Assembly: GCF_019345465.1 (NCBI RefSeq)
Contig: NZ_JAHKRC010000011.1
Coordinates: forward strand, 62,001-126,000
Direction: 5' to 3'
DNA: 64,000 nt
Source of the DNA: Pseudomonas sp. NKUCC02_KPG
GTDB taxonomy: Bacteria; Pseudomonadota; Gammaproteobacteria; Pseudomonadales; Pseudomonadaceae
Part shown: in pieces, positions 45,865-54,071 of the stretch
Layout of the letters: each line of letters begins with the position of its first letter
How positions within the stretch are numbered: position 1 is the first letter of the stretch
Notes under the pieces: generated by a model
Seen by the model: the letters and a program-made list of their open reading frames with translations, nothing else
What the model was told of the DNA's origin: nothing
Database searches by the model: none
Position numbers and translations under genes: made by a program

Positions 45865-46655
45865 AATGAAAATTGCCGGTTATCCAGCAGGAAACGGTCA
45901 AGCTCGCGTATCGCGCCTATGTCATCGCTGCCCCACAGATCTTCGATCACTACAGTCCCGCCGTCGGCTAGCAGATCAGCCCAGAGCCGCAACGCACGCA
46001 AATTTCGTTGCGGGTCTCCACCCAAGTCGATGACGATCAACTCGAATGTAGAGCAAATTCCGCGCACCCGGTCGATGGTTTCTCGGTTCATTGCATCGCC
46101 AACGCAATCATGTTGTTCGACTTCAGTCCAGCGGGACCCATCGATGGCGGATGCTAAGGGATCAATGTCCAGCGACACCACTAGGCCCCGTCCCTGCATC
46201 TGCAGGATGCTAGAGAGAAACCAGGCACCACCGCCACGCCCCTTGCCGAGTTCGAGCACGCGTTGAACGTGCATGCCAGTGAGGAGCTCCTGGAGGTAGA
46301 ACAGGTCGCTAGGCATCTTTAGTACGACTTCGCCGAACCAACGATAATCCCGCTCGCTTTCGATCTCGTGTCTCCAATACCAGCGGTGATAATCCGCCGC
46401 CAAGGCGGTTTCCGAGCCCGGGATAGCACCTTCCGGCAGAAGCGTGTCAGTGAATGGTGCGACCAGTACACCGCGCTCGACCCATTGCGCAACGGCAAGC
46501 GACGCGGAGCGAAACCTGGCATAGCCAAGCAGCTCTTCGTAGGTCGCACGATCAATACGGTACCGTGCCCCACGCGCCGCGTGCTGTACCTCGACGAAGT
46601 CGGCGTAGTCTACGAAGACGATGAATCGGCTCAGTCGCAGCATCGGGCCGATCAT
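45807..46655 (-). CDS. CmcI-like (cephalosporin hydroxylase/O-methyltransferase family) enzyme with RRE-like N-terminus
   Basis: 282 residues. Residues ~5-70 (RLSRFIVFVDYADFVEVQHAARG ... QWVERGVLVAP) read as a beta-hairpin followed by a small winged helix, like PqqD/RRE peptide-recognition domains. Residues ~110-270 form a Rossmann methyltransferase fold of the CmcI type (VLELGKGRGGGAWFL, VVSLDIDP, FELIVIDLGGD, GGTVVIEDLWGSDD). ATGA overlap with the upstream methyltransferase. Sixth gene of the UvrA operon; it probably modifies the product. Confidence 0.7.
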   Translation of the reverse strand: MIGPMLRLSRFIVFVDYADFVEVQHAARGARYRIDRATYEELLGYARFRSASLAVAQWVERGVLVAPFTDTLLPEGAIPGSETALAADYHRWYWRHEIESERDYRWFGEVVLKMPSDLFYLQELLTGMHVQRVLELGKGRGGGAWFLSSILQMQGRGLVVSLDIDPLASAIDGSRWTEVEQHDCVGDAMNRETIDRVRGICSTFELIVIDLGGDPQRNLRALRLWADLLADGGTVVIEDLWGSDDIGAIRELDRFLLDNRQFSLCPLALRHPLLKGIGLRKA

Positions 46656-47407
46656 CGAGGCTTGCGTCGAGCAGTGACAAAGGGGCTGATGCCACGATCG
46701 AAGGGCTCGCCCCGCCAGCTGTCGAGTACCTCGACTTCGATGAAGTCGAGGTCGCTCAGAAGTGACGTGAACAGATGCACGTTTGCCACGTTCAGTTCAT
46801 GGCGCTCCTCAAAGCGCTCTGCGGTAGAGAGGCACTCGAATCGGTAGTCGGCGAGCATCGTTTCGGCACCGTCCGACCAGAAGCAGTAGCTCAGTATTAT
46901 ATCGTCCGGCCCGCCAGGCCCCGGCTCTCGGTCGACGGTGAACGGCGGTTTCTCTGGTTGGGCGTTGGGGGCATGGGCGACTTGCAGGATCAAGCCGCCA
47001 CCTGGGCGTAGCAAGTGATGGCAGCGCAGGAGAATATCCCGGAGTTCGGCAACGTCCTGGCTATAATTGAGCGACCAGGAAAGTGACACGATGCAATCGA
47101 AGCGCTGATCGAGGTCCAGCTCCTGCATACGCCTCAGTTGCGCGCGCTCCGTGCCGACGCGTGCTTGCGCCAGTTTCAGCATGTGCGGCGCCGAATCAAT
47201 ACCCACCGGATCCAGGTCGGCTTGCAGCGCTTTTTCGAGCAGTATGCCGGTCCCGCAGCCGAGGTCGAGCAGTCGTGCTTGTTCCTTCAGGCCACGCGCC
47301 CGCTTGATCACGAAGTCATGATCATCGGCGTAGTGGTGTGGTGGCGTATGGAGGTCGTAGCGATCCCCAAACTCCCCGTAGAGCTTGTAGGTCCGATCTT
47401 CGCTCAT
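46652..47407 (-). CDS. Class I SAM-dependent methyltransferase
   Basis: 251 residues. Motif I LLDLGCGTGILLEKAL, motif II-like DPVGIDSAPHMLKLAQ and post-motif FDCIVSLSWSLNY. Begins MSEDRTYKLYGEFGDRYDLHT, an arrangement seen in tailoring methyltransferases. AAGGAG inside the end of the UvrA-like gene gives an ideal ribosome binding site 8 bp before the ATG. Confidence 0.88.
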   Translation of the reverse strand: MSEDRTYKLYGEFGDRYDLHTPPHHYADDHDFVIKRARGLKEQARLLDLGCGTGILLEKALQADLDPVGIDSAPHMLKLAQARVGTERAQLRRMQELDLDQRFDCIVSLSWSLNYSQDVAELRDILLRCHHLLRPGGGLILQVAHAPNAQPEKPPFTVDREPGPGGPDDIILSYCFWSDGAETMLADYRFECLSTAERFEERHELNVANVHLFTSLLSDLDFIEVEVLDSWRGEPFDRGISPFVTARRKPR

Positions 47408-47410
47408 AGA

Positions 47411-50400
47411 TCACTCCTTAGTGAGTACCGGCATGCTGGTAAAGGCTTGCGCGACAGCAGGCCATAGGAGGGTGTGGGGGCCTTCTGCCGCCAGGCTGCA
47501 CAGCCTAGTGGCGCCGAAACGCTCGTTGTCGAGGGGGGTGAGGACCTCGAGTAGGCGAGCCTGCCGGTGTCTAATGCGTGCATTGGGGGAGGGCAGATGC
47601 TTCAAAGCCTGACAGAGCTCGGTAACGGTCCCTGTTTTCACCCAGTCCGCGTAGCTGCGACCGGCGAGTTTGAACAAGAGGACGTGCTGGCGCAAGCCTG
47701 ATCCGTCACATTGGGGGCAGCGGATCATGAGCCGGGACGCCAATACGCTGTCGCGCCAGGGGCGGGAGCCGCGCGAAAGATTGTCACGCATATGCGCGAA
47801 CAATCCGTCCCAGCGCAACCAGCTCGCGACTTCTTTCGGATTGCTTGTAGGGGTGCGCAGAAAGGTACCCGCCCCGGAGGGGACCCAGAAGCCATGGAGG
47901 AGCACGTTGCGCTCCTGGGCCGAAAGTCGCTCGATGGGGCGCTCGGCCGGCCATCGTTGCTCCTTGACCAGGCGTTTGAAGAAAGGCGCCAATGCATTAC
48001 GGTGTACGCCTTTGAGCACATTCAGCGCCTCCGGATGCAGGAAGCCGTTCTGCTCCACGGCTTTCGTCTCGTCGTTGATCAACAAGCCCGGATCGTAACT
48101 GACGACCTGCCCGCGACCCAGGCAGCATGGACACTGCCCGCGCGCGGTGTGTCGATCGAAATCGTAGGCAGATATCACGCGGGGACCAATCAGGGAGTGA
48201 TCGAGATCCATCGCTCGTTCGCTGCAGGTCGCTATCACTTCCTGGCCTCTGACCAGCTCGACGTAGCCACCACCGAGCAGCAGCGCCAGCTTCACCGCAC
48301 GCGTTCGTGCACTGCGATCACTGGCAGCGTCGCAGGCAAGAGGGCCATCGAAAGCGCGGACGCGGGATGCAATGTCGTGCTCTGCCCATCGTAGCCCCTG
48401 CACTCGCAGCCGTCTACGCAGGTCCCTGACGACGCTCGCGGGAACCTGTGTGCCCCATGTGTGGATAGCCTGGAGCAGGGGGCAAATCGTCAGTTCGGCA
48501 TCAGCAGCGGTTTCCCAGACATCCACCAGAGCGATGACATTGGCCTCCTGAGCGTTCTCGCCTTCGAGCATGAGCAGGGCCAGCTCATGGTCGAGCGCTC
48601 CAAACTCAAGCAGGCGAAGATCTTTCAGATTGTGCGCGTCTAGCACGACTGCCGGTTGCCCGCCTTCATGCTCGAGTTCCTGCTCCAGCGGCGGCAGGTC
48701 GTGACCGAGCAGCCTTCTCAACCAGCGCAGCGCACTGCTGGCCTCGGGTAGGCTGGAGGGAATGTGGTGTCGATAGCGTTCCAGGTGCTCGGTATTCTCG
48801 CCCGGTTTCGACGTTGCCCGGAGCATTCGACCGCTAGGGGTATCCTGTTCGCACACGTGGCTCGGAGGGCCTTCGGCGATCAGTTGGCCTCCCAGCGGAC
48901 CACAGCCCGGGCCGAATTCGATGATCCAGTCGGTTGCCGCGACGAGTTCGAGATTGTGTTCGACCAGCAGGACGGTGTGGCCATGTCTGACCATTCGATC
49001 AAGCGTTCTGAGCAGGCGCGCGACGTCGTCACGATGTAGGCCCGCTGCGGGTTCATCGAGAATGAACATCAACCTTTGCGAGGCGTGCTCACTCAGCTCT
49101 CGGGCAATGCGAAGGCGCTGGAGCTCGCCGCCGCTGAGGGTATCGAGTCGTCTGCCTAGAGACAGATGCCCGACCCCCATTTCATCCAGGGTGTCCAGAA
49201 GCGGCAGTTGCTGGTCGAAAGCAGGGAAGGGCGCGCTGCTCAGCGAGGTGATCGAGCGATCGAGTACCTGCGCGATGTCGTGCCCTTCGTCGAGAACGGT
49301 CAGTACGGTCGATCCGTATCGGCTTCCAGCGCAGCTCGGGCAGACGACCCAATGGCCAGCTTCTTCTATTTCCCCGATGCCTAGGCACTGATCGCAGCGG
49401 CCTTGTCCAGCGTTGAGTCCGAAATCGCTGGCTTCGAGGCCGGCGGCGGCAGAGGCCGGTAGCCTGGCGAAGTGATTTCGCAGCTGTTCAGCGAGCCCCA
49501 GGAAGGTCGCGACAGTGCTTCGCCTGTTTGGTATTGGCGTTCGCTGGCCCAATGCAACGAACCCGTTGAGGTGTTCGGTACCCGACAGCGATGCCCAGCG
49601 TCCACGGCGAACATCCACTTCCAGGGCGTCGGGCGCGGTTTGGAACGCGCCTGCGAGCGCAGGTACGAGTGCTCCGAGCACGAAACTGGATTTCCCGGAT
49701 CCCGAAACACCCACCACACTGACCAGGTGACCTAGTGGAATGGCCACATCGACGCCCGACACATTGTGAATGTGGATGTCCTTTAACCGAAGCCTTGGCG
49801 TCTGCGCCTGGACAGGAACTGTGCTGCGCTCAAGTCGGGCATCCGGCGACCACCAGCGTTCCGGGACCTTCCCTGAATAGGTGACACGACCACCTTCGGG
49901 GCCAGCGCCGGGACCGATCTCGACGAAGAAGCTGGCTGCGGCTGCCAATCGCCGACGATGATCGTTGATGATCAGACTGTGGGTTCCACGCAATTCGGCC
50001 AACGTTGCGGCCAACCGGTCGACGTCCTCATCGTGCAAACCACGCGCTGGCTCGTCCAGCAACAGGCAAAGGCCCGAATGGTGGCCGTCCAGGGCCGCTG
50101 CTAAGCGCAGGCGGCGTGATTCTCCCTCGCTGATTTCCAGCATCCCGCGGGCGCCGCTGAGGTGGCCAAGGCCTGCGCCGACAAAACTTCTGGTCAGCCG
50201 GTGCAGCTGTTTCAGATACGGCACTGCCTGCTCAGGCAGCTTTCTGGAAAAATCGGACCCTGGGCTGCAGAGCGAGGACAGTGCTTCGAACGGCAGTGCC
50301 AGAAGGTGATCGATCGAGTAACCAGCGAGGCGCAAGGCACGCGCCTGGACGGACCAGCGGCTACCAAGGCAGTCGGGGCACGCGCCATTGTTCACCAGGT

Positions 50401-51634
50401 GGGCCAGTCGTTCGGCTGATACGCCACGCTTGTTCACCCGTTCGATGATCGCCGATTGAAACCCATCGAAACGGCGTGGTGTACTTGTCTTGCGCCCGTT
50501 GCTCAAATCTCGGTCGGCAACCAGCGTTTCACCTGCTCCTTCGATGATCAGGCGGCGAGCCTGCGTGTCGAGCTCCGACCAGGAGCGATCGGGATCGAAG
50601 CCGCAGAGGCCTCGCAGCCCTTCGATCGTCTCATGTTGAATGTTGACGTACTTGTAGTTCTTCTCTGTCCAGAGCGAGAAGGCACCTTGGTGAAGGGAGC
50701 GGTCAGGATGCACTACCAGAGCGTCCAGATTTAGAACGGTACTTTCGCCGAGCCCGCGACAGGTTGGGCAGGCACCCGTGGCCTCGTGTTCCGGAGCGTT
50801 GAACGAGAGAAGGTGCTCGCTCGCGGGTCGGTAGCGGCAGGGGTCTTCTGGCGTAACCCAATGGTAGCGGGAGTCCAGCACAACGCCCATAGGAGAGTCG
50901 ATCAGAACGCGCCCTTCGCCAGCTTCGAAGGCGAGTGCCAGTAGCTGCTCCAATTGTTGTGCCGTGGTCTTTCCTGAGTTGAGTTCTACACTTGCAACCT
51001 GGGTCTCCACAATGTGCCGGGTGCGCGCGGCAAGTGGTTTGAACCTATCCAGCTTGAGGGGGCGGCCTTTTTCCCACTCCTTGGGTGAGTCGGTCTCGCT
51101 GCGCACGATGACACTGGAAAAACCCAAGACGCGCAGACGCTCCGCCATGGCCATCCCGTCGCTGGCCTCGAATGAAATGGGGATTGCCCAGATATCGAAC
51201 GGGCCTTGCTGATGCTGCAGCAACCACGCGGCATAGCTACCAATCCCAGGACGCGGAACGGAGACACCGCTACGTTCGGAAACGGGGCTGGACCATTTGA
51301 TGAAGATGCGCCGAAGCAGGGGGAGGAGGCTGCTCGAGGTTCCAACCGTCGTGCGTGAGGAGGCTCGGAAGGCACGCTGGCCAATATGCAGGGTAGGCGG
51401 CATTCGGCCGACGAATGCCAGGCTCATGGGTGGGTCAAGGTGATCCTGGCTGACCCCCAAGAAGGACTTCAAACGCTTGCCCCCTTGGCGCGCGAGGATG
51501 TTCAGGAGCAGGGAGGTCTTCCCCGATCCTGAGACCCCTACGACCATCGATAGCTCCCCGACAGGGAAGCTGATGTCGAGATCACGTAGGTTGTTAGCGT
51601 CCGCACCTATGACATCGATGGTCTCTTTTTTCAT
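47411..51634 (-). CDS. UvrA-like ABC ATPase with a third, C-terminal module
   Basis: About 1407 residues, some 450 longer than housekeeping UvrA. Two ABC halves are present: Walker A GVSGSGKTS near residue 33 and GVSGSGKSS near 690, with Walker B LLLDEPARGLH and FILDEPAAGLH. The second signature LSGGELQRLRIA is intact, the first (SEGESRRLRLA) degenerate. CxxC zinc motifs (CPTCRGLG, CPDC; CDQC, CPSC) follow the UvrA pattern. From ~980 on is an extra region with CPCCLGRG and CPQCDGSG but no P-loop. UvrA paralogues in biosynthetic loci protect DNA from the producer's own genotoxin. The ATG at 51634 overlaps the TauD-like stop (ATGA); ATG 51643 is possible. Confidence 0.88.
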   Translation of the reverse strand: MKKETIDVIGADANNLRDLDISFPVGELSMVVGVSGSGKTSLLLNILARQGGKRLKSFLGVSQDHLDPPMSLAFVGRMPPTLHIGQRAFRASSRTTVGTSSSLLPLLRRIFIKWSSPVSERSGVSVPRPGIGSYAAWLLQHQQGPFDIWAIPISFEASDGMAMAERLRVLGFSSVIVRSETDSPKEWEKGRPLKLDRFKPLAARTRHIVETQVASVELNSGKTTAQQLEQLLALAFEAGEGRVLIDSPMGVVLDSRYHWVTPEDPCRYRPASEHLLSFNAPEHEATGACPTCRGLGESTVLNLDALVVHPDRSLHQGAFSLWTEKNYKYVNIQHETIEGLRGLCGFDPDRSWSELDTQARRLIIEGAGETLVADRDLSNGRKTSTPRRFDGFQSAIIERVNKRGVSAERLAHLVNNGACPDCLGSRWSVQARALRLAGYSIDHLLALPFEALSSLCSPGSDFSRKLPEQAVPYLKQLHRLTRSFVGAGLGHLSGARGMLEISEGESRRLRLAAALDGHHSGLCLLLDEPARGLHDEDVDRLAATLAELRGTHSLIINDHRRRLAAAASFFVEIGPGAGPEGGRVTYSGKVPERWWSPDARLERSTVPVQAQTPRLRLKDIHIHNVSGVDVAIPLGHLVSVVGVSGSGKSSFVLGALVPALAGAFQTAPDALEVDVRRGRWASLSGTEHLNGFVALGQRTPIPNRRSTVATFLGLAEQLRNHFARLPASAAAGLEASDFGLNAGQGRCDQCLGIGEIEEAGHWVVCPSCAGSRYGSTVLTVLDEGHDIAQVLDRSITSLSSAPFPAFDQQLPLLDTLDEMGVGHLSLGRRLDTLSGGELQRLRIARELSEHASQRLMFILDEPAAGLHRDDVARLLRTLDRMVRHGHTVLLVEHNLELVAATDWIIEFGPGCGPLGGQLIAEGPPSHVCEQDTPSGRMLRATSKPGENTEHLERYRHHIPSSLPEASSALRWLRRLLGHDLPPLEQELEHEGGQPAVVLDAHNLKDLRLLEFGALDHELALLMLEGENAQEANVIALVDVWETAADAELTICPLLQAIHTWGTQVPASVVRDLRRRLRVQGLRWAEHDIASRVRAFDGPLACDAASDRSARTRAVKLALLLGGGYVELVRGQEVIATCSERAMDLDHSLIGPRVISAYDFDRHTARGQCPCCLGRGQVVSYDPGLLINDETKAVEQNGFLHPEALNVLKGVHRNALAPFFKRLVKEQRWPAERPIERLSAQERNVLLHGFWVPSGAGTFLRTPTSNPKEVASWLRWDGLFAHMRDNLSRGSRPWRDSVLASRLMIRCPQCDGSGLRQHVLLFKLAGRSYADWVKTGTVTELCQALKHLPSPNARIRHRQARLLEVLTPLDNERFGATRLCSLAAEGPHTLLWPAVAQAFTSMPVLTKE

Positions 51635-52509
51635 TTTGGCCATGAAGGTTCATCGACCAAGTGAAGTACGTGTATCTGCCGAGCCTGGAAGTGCCGAGGG
51701 AAGTCCAGGTACTGAACTGTGCATTCGCCACGATAGTGGAGCGCACGGACGTTCGATACCAACAAGGTGTCTCCCATGCCAAGCTCAATGGGATGGGACA
51801 CCGCCAGCGCCGCCTCATGGATCGTATCCAGTTGTTCTTCGAGTGGGTCAATAAAGCTCGCCCCTCGCCGTTGCGCCGCCTTCAAGGTTTCGGGGTGAAA
51901 GCGAATGGCCGACTCGCTGGCCATGGTACCTGACCAGGATCCTTGCGCTCGATCATCTACTATGGCGACGGAATCGCGCAGAAGAAATCTTAGGGCCTTG
52001 TCTGCACCGCGTCGGCGAAGTTCGGCAAGCAGGTCACGAATCCGGGCGACGCGCAGAACGCCATAGCCCGGGGTAGGGTCGGGAACTCGGCAATGGATCA
52101 AGGTGATGCGTGGAGGTTCGCTCGCAGTGTTCAGGTCGGTATGAAAGTGCCCGTCGCGCAGGGTTTGAGATAGTTCGGTGGTCCAGGGCGACATCTTGAA
52201 GTGCTTGACGATCTTGTTGCCGCGGTAGGGCTTGAACCCAGCATTCAGCGCCAGTGCTAGCAGCAGGGCGATGCGCTCGTCGCTCAAGGCGGGAGTGCCG
52301 CGTATCACTGCATGATCAAAGCGGTTCCAAGCGTGTGAAAGCTCGATAAGAAAGGCTTGCCATTCGGGGGATGACAGTTCTCCGGCGAGTAGACGTCGAA
52401 GTGACGGGTCGAGTGCGCGCGTTTCCAGCGATTCGAGCGTCTCACGCACGGTCACGGCCAACAGAGCGTCGTTCACGCTTGTGGACAGGGTCAGTTCTGG
52501 AAGGCTCAT
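51631..52509 (-). CDS. TauD/clavaminate-synthase-like Fe(II) oxygenase
   Basis: 292 residues. Fe ligands H123 and D125 (DGHFHTDLN) and H258 (NVRALHYRGE), with a likely 2-oxoglutarate arginine near 277 (FQARQIHVLHL). Several segments (HCRVPDP, GDTLLVSNVRALH) fit natural-product hydroxylases. Its ATG overlaps the methyltransferase stop (GCATGAGC). It is unrelated in close sequence to the sulfur-type dioxygenase at 7.9 kb. Confidence 0.82.
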   Translation of the reverse strand: MSLPELTLSTSVNDALLAVTVRETLESLETRALDPSLRRLLAGELSSPEWQAFLIELSHAWNRFDHAVIRGTPALSDERIALLLALALNAGFKPYRGNKIVKHFKMSPWTTELSQTLRDGHFHTDLNTASEPPRITLIHCRVPDPTPGYGVLRVARIRDLLAELRRRGADKALRFLLRDSVAIVDDRAQGSWSGTMASESAIRFHPETLKAAQRRGASFIDPLEEQLDTIHEAALAVSHPIELGMGDTLLVSNVRALHYRGECTVQYLDFPRHFQARQIHVLHLVDEPSWPK

Positions 52510-53204
52510 GCGCAGCACTCGAATCGAAAAAGCAACTTGTGGCGAAATTGGTGTTCAAGCAGCGCGCCGACCGAGGGATAGGAGAATGACCCCAAGACGC
52601 TGGGGTCGTGGTAGACCCAGCCTGTGTCCCTCAAAGGGCGTACTGATGGCGCCAGTCCGGCGCGTGCTCCCGCCGCCATTATTTCCAAAGGGGAGTGGTC
52701 ATGCACACCGTGACCCAGTGCTTCCAGTTCATGCTTCCAAGTGGCCCATAGAGGGTTCTCCGTGTGACAGCCCAGGGCGAGGTACACGAAACCGCCAGGT
52801 CTGATGGCGCGGCGTATGTTGGCCATCAGTAGCGACAGGTCGCTGATGTACTGCAGTACTTCATGGCCCACGATCAGATCCACCCCGGCATCTGGAATGC
52901 TCGACCAACCCTCTGCGCCAAACAGCTGGGTATGCGCTGTAAATCGCGCCAGACGCCGCTCAGCTACCCGTCGTGCACTCACGAGCGGCTCAATGCCCAG
53001 AAGTCTTGCCGATCTAAACCGCTCGTGCAGCAACTCGAGAAGGCCGCCACGGTGACAGCCGATGTCGAGCACTGTGGCGTCAGACGGTATGCTTCGATCA
53101 GCCTGTACATGGCCGGCGAGCGCACGCCAGAAATGGATGTTGCGTGCTTCCAACTGCCGGTCTTCTTCATGATCGAAGAAGTGGGTGCGGATGACCTCCG
53201 ACAC
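52506..53204 (-). CDS. Class I SAM-dependent methyltransferase
   Basis: 232 residues with motif I VLDIGCHRGGLLELLHE and GVDLIVGHEVLQYISD, typical of ubiE-like small-molecule methyltransferases. It starts with GTG directly after the stop of the WHxHILDT gene (no gap). Confidence 0.85.
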   Translation of the reverse strand: MSEVIRTHFFDHEEDRQLEARNIHFWRALAGHVQADRSIPSDATVLDIGCHRGGLLELLHERFRSARLLGIEPLVSARRVAERRLARFTAHTQLFGAEGWSSIPDAGVDLIVGHEVLQYISDLSLLMANIRRAIRPGGFVYLALGCHTENPLWATWKHELEALGHGVHDHSPLEIMAAGARAGLAPSVRPLRDTGWVYHDPSVLGSFSYPSVGALLEHQFRHKLLFRFECCA

Positions 53205-53690
53205 TCAAGGGCACCGCTGCGGTTTGCAGCTTCGCGCCTCAGTATCGCCTGCGGTGGGATCCACGCCAAAGTGCAGCACGAACAGGTTCAGCGATTCTTC
53301 GAAAGCGGCTTCTAGATTTGCCCGGTCCTCTTTACCCCGCATGCCGAAGTACGGGAAGTGGTGAAGATATTCACCGAACAGGAACTCACAGTTCGCAAAG
53401 TAGGCATGTGTGTCGAGAATGTGCGCGTGCCAGAAGTCATCGATAGGGCCTGACGGGCAGATTTTCTTACCTGGGTAGCGCACATTGAGCGCCAGAAACT
53501 TGCGGTACAGGCCTTCGACGTCATCGCAGTATTCACGAGTCCAGCCGCGCTCCTCCATCAGCTTGCGCCCCAGCATGGAGAAATCCAGCTGGGCGACCTT
53601 GTCCAGCGCGGCCAGCATTTGTTCATCCGACTGGAGAAGTTGGTGCGACTCCTCGAACGTGAGGGGGCGGCAGATAGCGTTCTGTTGCAT
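53205..53690 (-). CDS. Small WHxHILDT protein, first gene of the UvrA operon
   Basis: 161 residues. The conserved core runs FLALNVRYPG...IDDFWHAHILDT...LHHFPYFGMRG, with several His/Cys residues that could bind metal. The C-terminus ends RSCKPQRCP. I recall related bacterial proteins annotated as glycine-rich-domain-like, of unknown function. Its size, first position and cysteine-bearing tail make a peptide scaffold or precursor possible; a small metalloenzyme is the alternative. AGGA lies 7 bp before the ATG. Confidence 0.7.
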   Translation of the reverse strand: MQQNAICRPLTFEESHQLLQSDEQMLAALDKVAQLDFSMLGRKLMEERGWTREYCDDVEGLYRKFLALNVRYPGKKICPSGPIDDFWHAHILDTHAYFANCEFLFGEYLHHFPYFGMRGKEDRANLEAAFEESLNLFVLHFGVDPTAGDTEARSCKPQRCP

Positions 53691-54071
53691 ACAGGTTCCT
53701 GAATAGCCGTTGGCGGAAAATAGGATCCTAAGATTATAGTATCAAGTGGCTACTAGGGAAGCGGTGGGGCGTGCTCGCCGGCTGCGAGACGTGAACGTCC
53801 TGTGGGTAATGCAATTAGGTGGTCAAGTGAGATGCCATAACGCAGAGCCCATGCGAGTGGGAATGCGGAGCCTTCCCGCCCGCATGGACTTAGTCGAAAA
53901 GGCCCCAAGAGAGAGGCTTGCAACGGCGACAGTCGCCACTTCTGTCGCCATGCTGCAGGCCAGGTATTACGTGGGTTGTCGCCGGTGTCGCCGGTGTCGC
54001 CGCTGTCGCCAAATCAACCATCACTCCATCTGGGGAGTCATTCTCGGTTACCAGCGGCGTCCGGTGAGCGC
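53691..54071. other. Intergenic region with 9-bp tandem repeat
   Basis: Contains the upstream region of the UvrA operon (a TATAAT at the minus-strand -10 position near 53735, no good -35) and nearly four copies of TGTCGCCGG at 53977-54010. Open frames on both strands here look like repeat artefacts. Confidence 0.5.

Noticed and set aside
48461..50734. Plus-strand frames of 60-150 codons opposite the UvrA-like gene
   Set aside because: Antisense shadows of a GC-rich gene, without ribosome binding sites or motifs.
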